From NCBI RefSeq assembly GCF_946415235.1, contig NZ_CAMKRR010000027.1, forward strand, positions 1-32,205: a DNA stretch of 32,205 nt, given 5' to 3'. Source of the DNA: an uncultured Ruminococcus sp. (lineage in GTDB: Bacteria; Bacillota; Clostridia; Oscillospirales; Ruminococcaceae). The notes below the pieces were generated by a model. That model was not told the DNA's origin, ran no database searches, and saw only the letters and a list, made by a program, of their open reading frames with translations. Positions 30,950 through 32,205 of the stretch are shown in pieces (position 1 is the stretch's first letter; each line of letters begins with the position of its first letter). A program made the translations under genes and the position numbers.

Positions 30950-31867
30950 TTGGGAAAGATCAAAGCCGTATGTATCAGTGAAAAAAAAGGAACTGTAAAA
31001 AAGAACATAGATCGGTGTGAAATCATCATTGATCACGGCCTGCAGGGAGATGCTCACGCAGGCATTAATCACAGACAGGTAAGCCTGCTTTCTTATGAGA
31101 GCTTTCAGGAATTTTCAGCGGAGTACGGGAATATTGAATACGGTGCTTTCGGAGAAAATCTCCTTGTAGATGGGATCAACGCCGAAAACATTTCTGTTGG
31201 TACAAAGCTCCGCTGTGGCAGCGTTATACTGGAGGTCACACAGATCGGCAAGGAATGTCATTCTGGCTGTGAGATATCAAAGCGTACAGGCAGATGTATC
31301 ATGCCGAAGGAAGGGATCTTCACCCGTGTTCTAAAAGGAGGCCCGGTACAGGTGGGCGATAATGCAGAGATATTTGAAGAATACCGCCTCGGAGTAATAA
31401 CTGCAAGCGATAAAGGAAGCAAAGGAGAGCGTATCGACAAAAGCGGTCCTCTGATAAGCGATATTACAAAAGAATGGGGATATAAAACGGTTTGCAGCAC
31501 GCTGCTGCCTGATGACGAAGACGAATTATATGCCGAGATAGTCCGTATGTGCGACGTCATTGGCTGTGATATCGTTATTACCACGGGAGGAACAGGCTTG
31601 TCACAGCGTGACAGGACTCCCGAAGCTACACTTCGTGCTGCGACCAGACAGGCTCCAGGTATAGCAGAAGCTATAAGATCGGGGAGTCTGAAGGTCACCC
31701 CTATGGCTATGCTTTCCAGGGGAGTAAGTGTTATAAGGAACAAGACTCTTATCGTAAACCTGCCGGGCAGTCCAAAGGCAGTTAAGGAATCGCTTGAAAT
31801 TATACTGCCGGCTCTTTCTCATGGTGTTGATATCCTTAAAGGTAATACAGGAGAATGTGCCGGATGA
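30950..31867 (+). CDS. mogA: MOSC domain-MogA fusion
   Basis: Residues 1-145 are a MOSC domain (GKIKAVCISEKKGT start, LQGDAHAGINHRQVSLL, EFSAEYGNIEYGAFGENLLV, CHSGCEISKRTGRC), a sulfur- and Moco-handling module. Residues about 150-305 are MogA/MoaB-type molybdopterin adenylyltransferase (GVITASDKGSKGERIDKSG, ITTGGTGLSQRDRTPEAT, NLPGSPKAVKESLE). The adenylylated product is the substrate for MoeA. I place the start at TTG 30950, with AGGTGG before it, two bases after the moaA stop; GTG 30941 is an in-frame alternative overlapping moaA. This architecture occurs in other Firmicutes. It is the last gene of the operon. Confidence 0.85.
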   Translation: MGKIKAVCISEKKGTVKKNIDRCEIIIDHGLQGDAHAGINHRQVSLLSYESFQEFSAEYGNIEYGAFGENLLVDGINAENISVGTKLRCGSVILEVTQIGKECHSGCEISKRTGRCIMPKEGIFTRVLKGGPVQVGDNAEIFEEYRLGVITASDKGSKGERIDKSGPLISDITKEWGYKTVCSTLLPDDEDELYAEIVRMCDVIGCDIVITTGGTGLSQRDRTPEATLRAATRQAPGIAEAIRSGSLKVTPMAMLSRGVSVIRNKTLIVNLPGSPKAVKESLEIILPALSHGVDILKGNTGECAG

Positions 31868-31903
31868 GCCTGTAAAAAGCTCATTGAAAGAGCGCAGGAG
31901 AAA

Positions 31904-31924
31904 AGCGCTTTATTATTATGCGCT
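31904..31924 (+). terminator. Weak hairpin after the Moco operon
   Basis: AGCGC and GCGCT pair around an 11-base A+T loop, followed by ATTTGCC rather than a full T-run; a minor RNA end or processing stem at best. Confidence 0.3.
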
Positions 31925-32004
31925 ATTTGCCACGTCAGTAATTTTTACAGCTTATTGAGCCGTTCCCGATATTATTTTAAGATATTTGAGGAAGCGATAC
32001 GACT

Positions 32005-32045
32005 AAACCTTTCTGAACCCGCGCGTTCAGAAAGGTTTTTCATTT
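32005..32045 (+). terminator. Strong intrinsic terminator of the Moco operon
   Basis: A perfect 13-base stem (AAACCTTTCTGAA at 32005-32017 with TTCAGAAAGGTTT at 32026-32038) around loop CCCGCGCG is followed by TTCATTTTT. It may also serve the minus-strand gene at the window end, since A-runs precede it on the + strand only weakly. Confidence 0.85.
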
Positions 32046-32166
32046 TTAAGCTGTTGTTGCCTATATATCGGAAATTACGGCTTTTCTTTTTATCTGAAAA
32101 AAATGGTTATGATACGACTAAAAATCTGAATACTGTAAATAAAAATCGATGTGTTCTGCACTTTTT

Positions 32167-32205
32167 TCATTTTTTATAATATTCTTCTTCGTATTCATCA
32201 GGCGA
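32167..32205 (-). CDS. Possible C-terminal end of a minus-strand gene (partial)
   Basis: On the minus strand the last 39 bases read SPDEYEEEYYKK and then a TGA stop at 32167-32169. The acidic, tyrosine-rich ending looks like a real protein tail, and the convergent layout with a terminator in between makes sense. Only 12 codons are visible, so nothing can be said of function and the call is tentative. Confidence 0.35.
   Translation of the reverse strand, partial: SPDEYEEEYYKK

Larger units (their letters stand above)
31868..32166. other. Gene-free stretch at the operon end
   Basis: No credible gene is seen here. It holds small hairpins just after the operon (for example TGAGC/GCTCA at 31865-31883), an AGCGC/GCGCT stem at 31904-31924, a strong terminator at 32005-32045 and a 12-base direct repeat GATACGACTAAA at 31996-32007 and 32111-32122. 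Confidence 0.6.

Noticed and set aside
31955..32179. 74-codon plus-strand frame after the Moco operon
   Set aside because: It runs through the strong terminator stem, lacks a ribosome site and has a composition unlike a protein.
1..32205. CRISPR arrays, tRNA or rRNA genes, insertion sequences, prophage genes
   Set aside because: Read for and not seen; no repeated spacer pattern, no transposase or integrase motifs and no RNA-gene-like segment.

Overview
The window reads as chromosomal DNA of a low-to-medium-GC Gram-positive anaerobe of the Clostridia. A Ruminococcus-like gut or rumen bacterium is my guess (inference, not proven). Support comes from strong AGGAGG-type ribosome binding sites, frequent ATA/AGA/AGG codons, occasional TTG and GTG starts, lipoproteins with Gram-positive-style lipoboxes, and a ferredoxin/ETF/molybdenum-rich anaerobic gene set. 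All complete genes are on the + strand and packed into long operons with many 1-11 base overlaps.

Region 1 (1-16424) is one dense operon that enters from outside the window; its largest internal gap is about 35 bases. It combines parts of a nitrogenase cofactor system with parts of a natural-product assembly line. The nitrogenase-type parts are two NifD/E- and NifK/N-like subunits, a NifB-like radical SAM protein and a NifV-like homocitrate synthase. The assembly-line parts are a class III aminotransferase, a DapA-like aldolase, a TtcA-like PP-loop ATPase, a ketosynthase-III-like protein with altered catalytic residues, an acyl carrier protein, an AMP-forming acyl ligase, a cupin, a LeuC/LeuD (homoaconitase-type) pair and a BacA-like prephenate decarboxylase homologue. 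It also has a 64-residue Cys-rich peptide, a Cys-rich DUF5714-like protein, a fused electron-transfer flavoprotein and a small flavin-binding protein. No NifH-type reductase is in the window; it may lie upstream. I think this is the candidate undescribed system: a NifB-dependent, nitrogenase-like metallocluster enzyme or scaffold tied to small-molecule or cofactor biosynthesis.

Region 2 (16425-23593) is a polar-amino-acid-type ABC importer: a lipoprotein binding protein, an ATPase fused to a second binding-protein domain, and two permeases. A large fused 16-Cys ferredoxin/molybdopterin oxidoreductase of the DMSO-reductase family is inserted among these genes. The layout suggests that the imported compound is linked to the oxidoreductase.

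Region 3 (23594-32045) has its own promoter, preceded by several palindromes. It is an overlapping operon for molybdenum cofactor synthesis and molybdate import: moeA, mobA-mobB fusion, moeA-like, moaC, modA, modB, modC, moaA and a MOSC-mogA fusion. It ends at a strong intrinsic terminator. MoaD and MoaE (molybdopterin synthase) are not present here. The operon would supply cofactor to the oxidoreductase in region 2. Its ModABC importer could also supply molybdenum to the nitrogenase-like system, if that uses the metal. The last about 40 bases probably hold the C-terminal end of a minus-strand gene.
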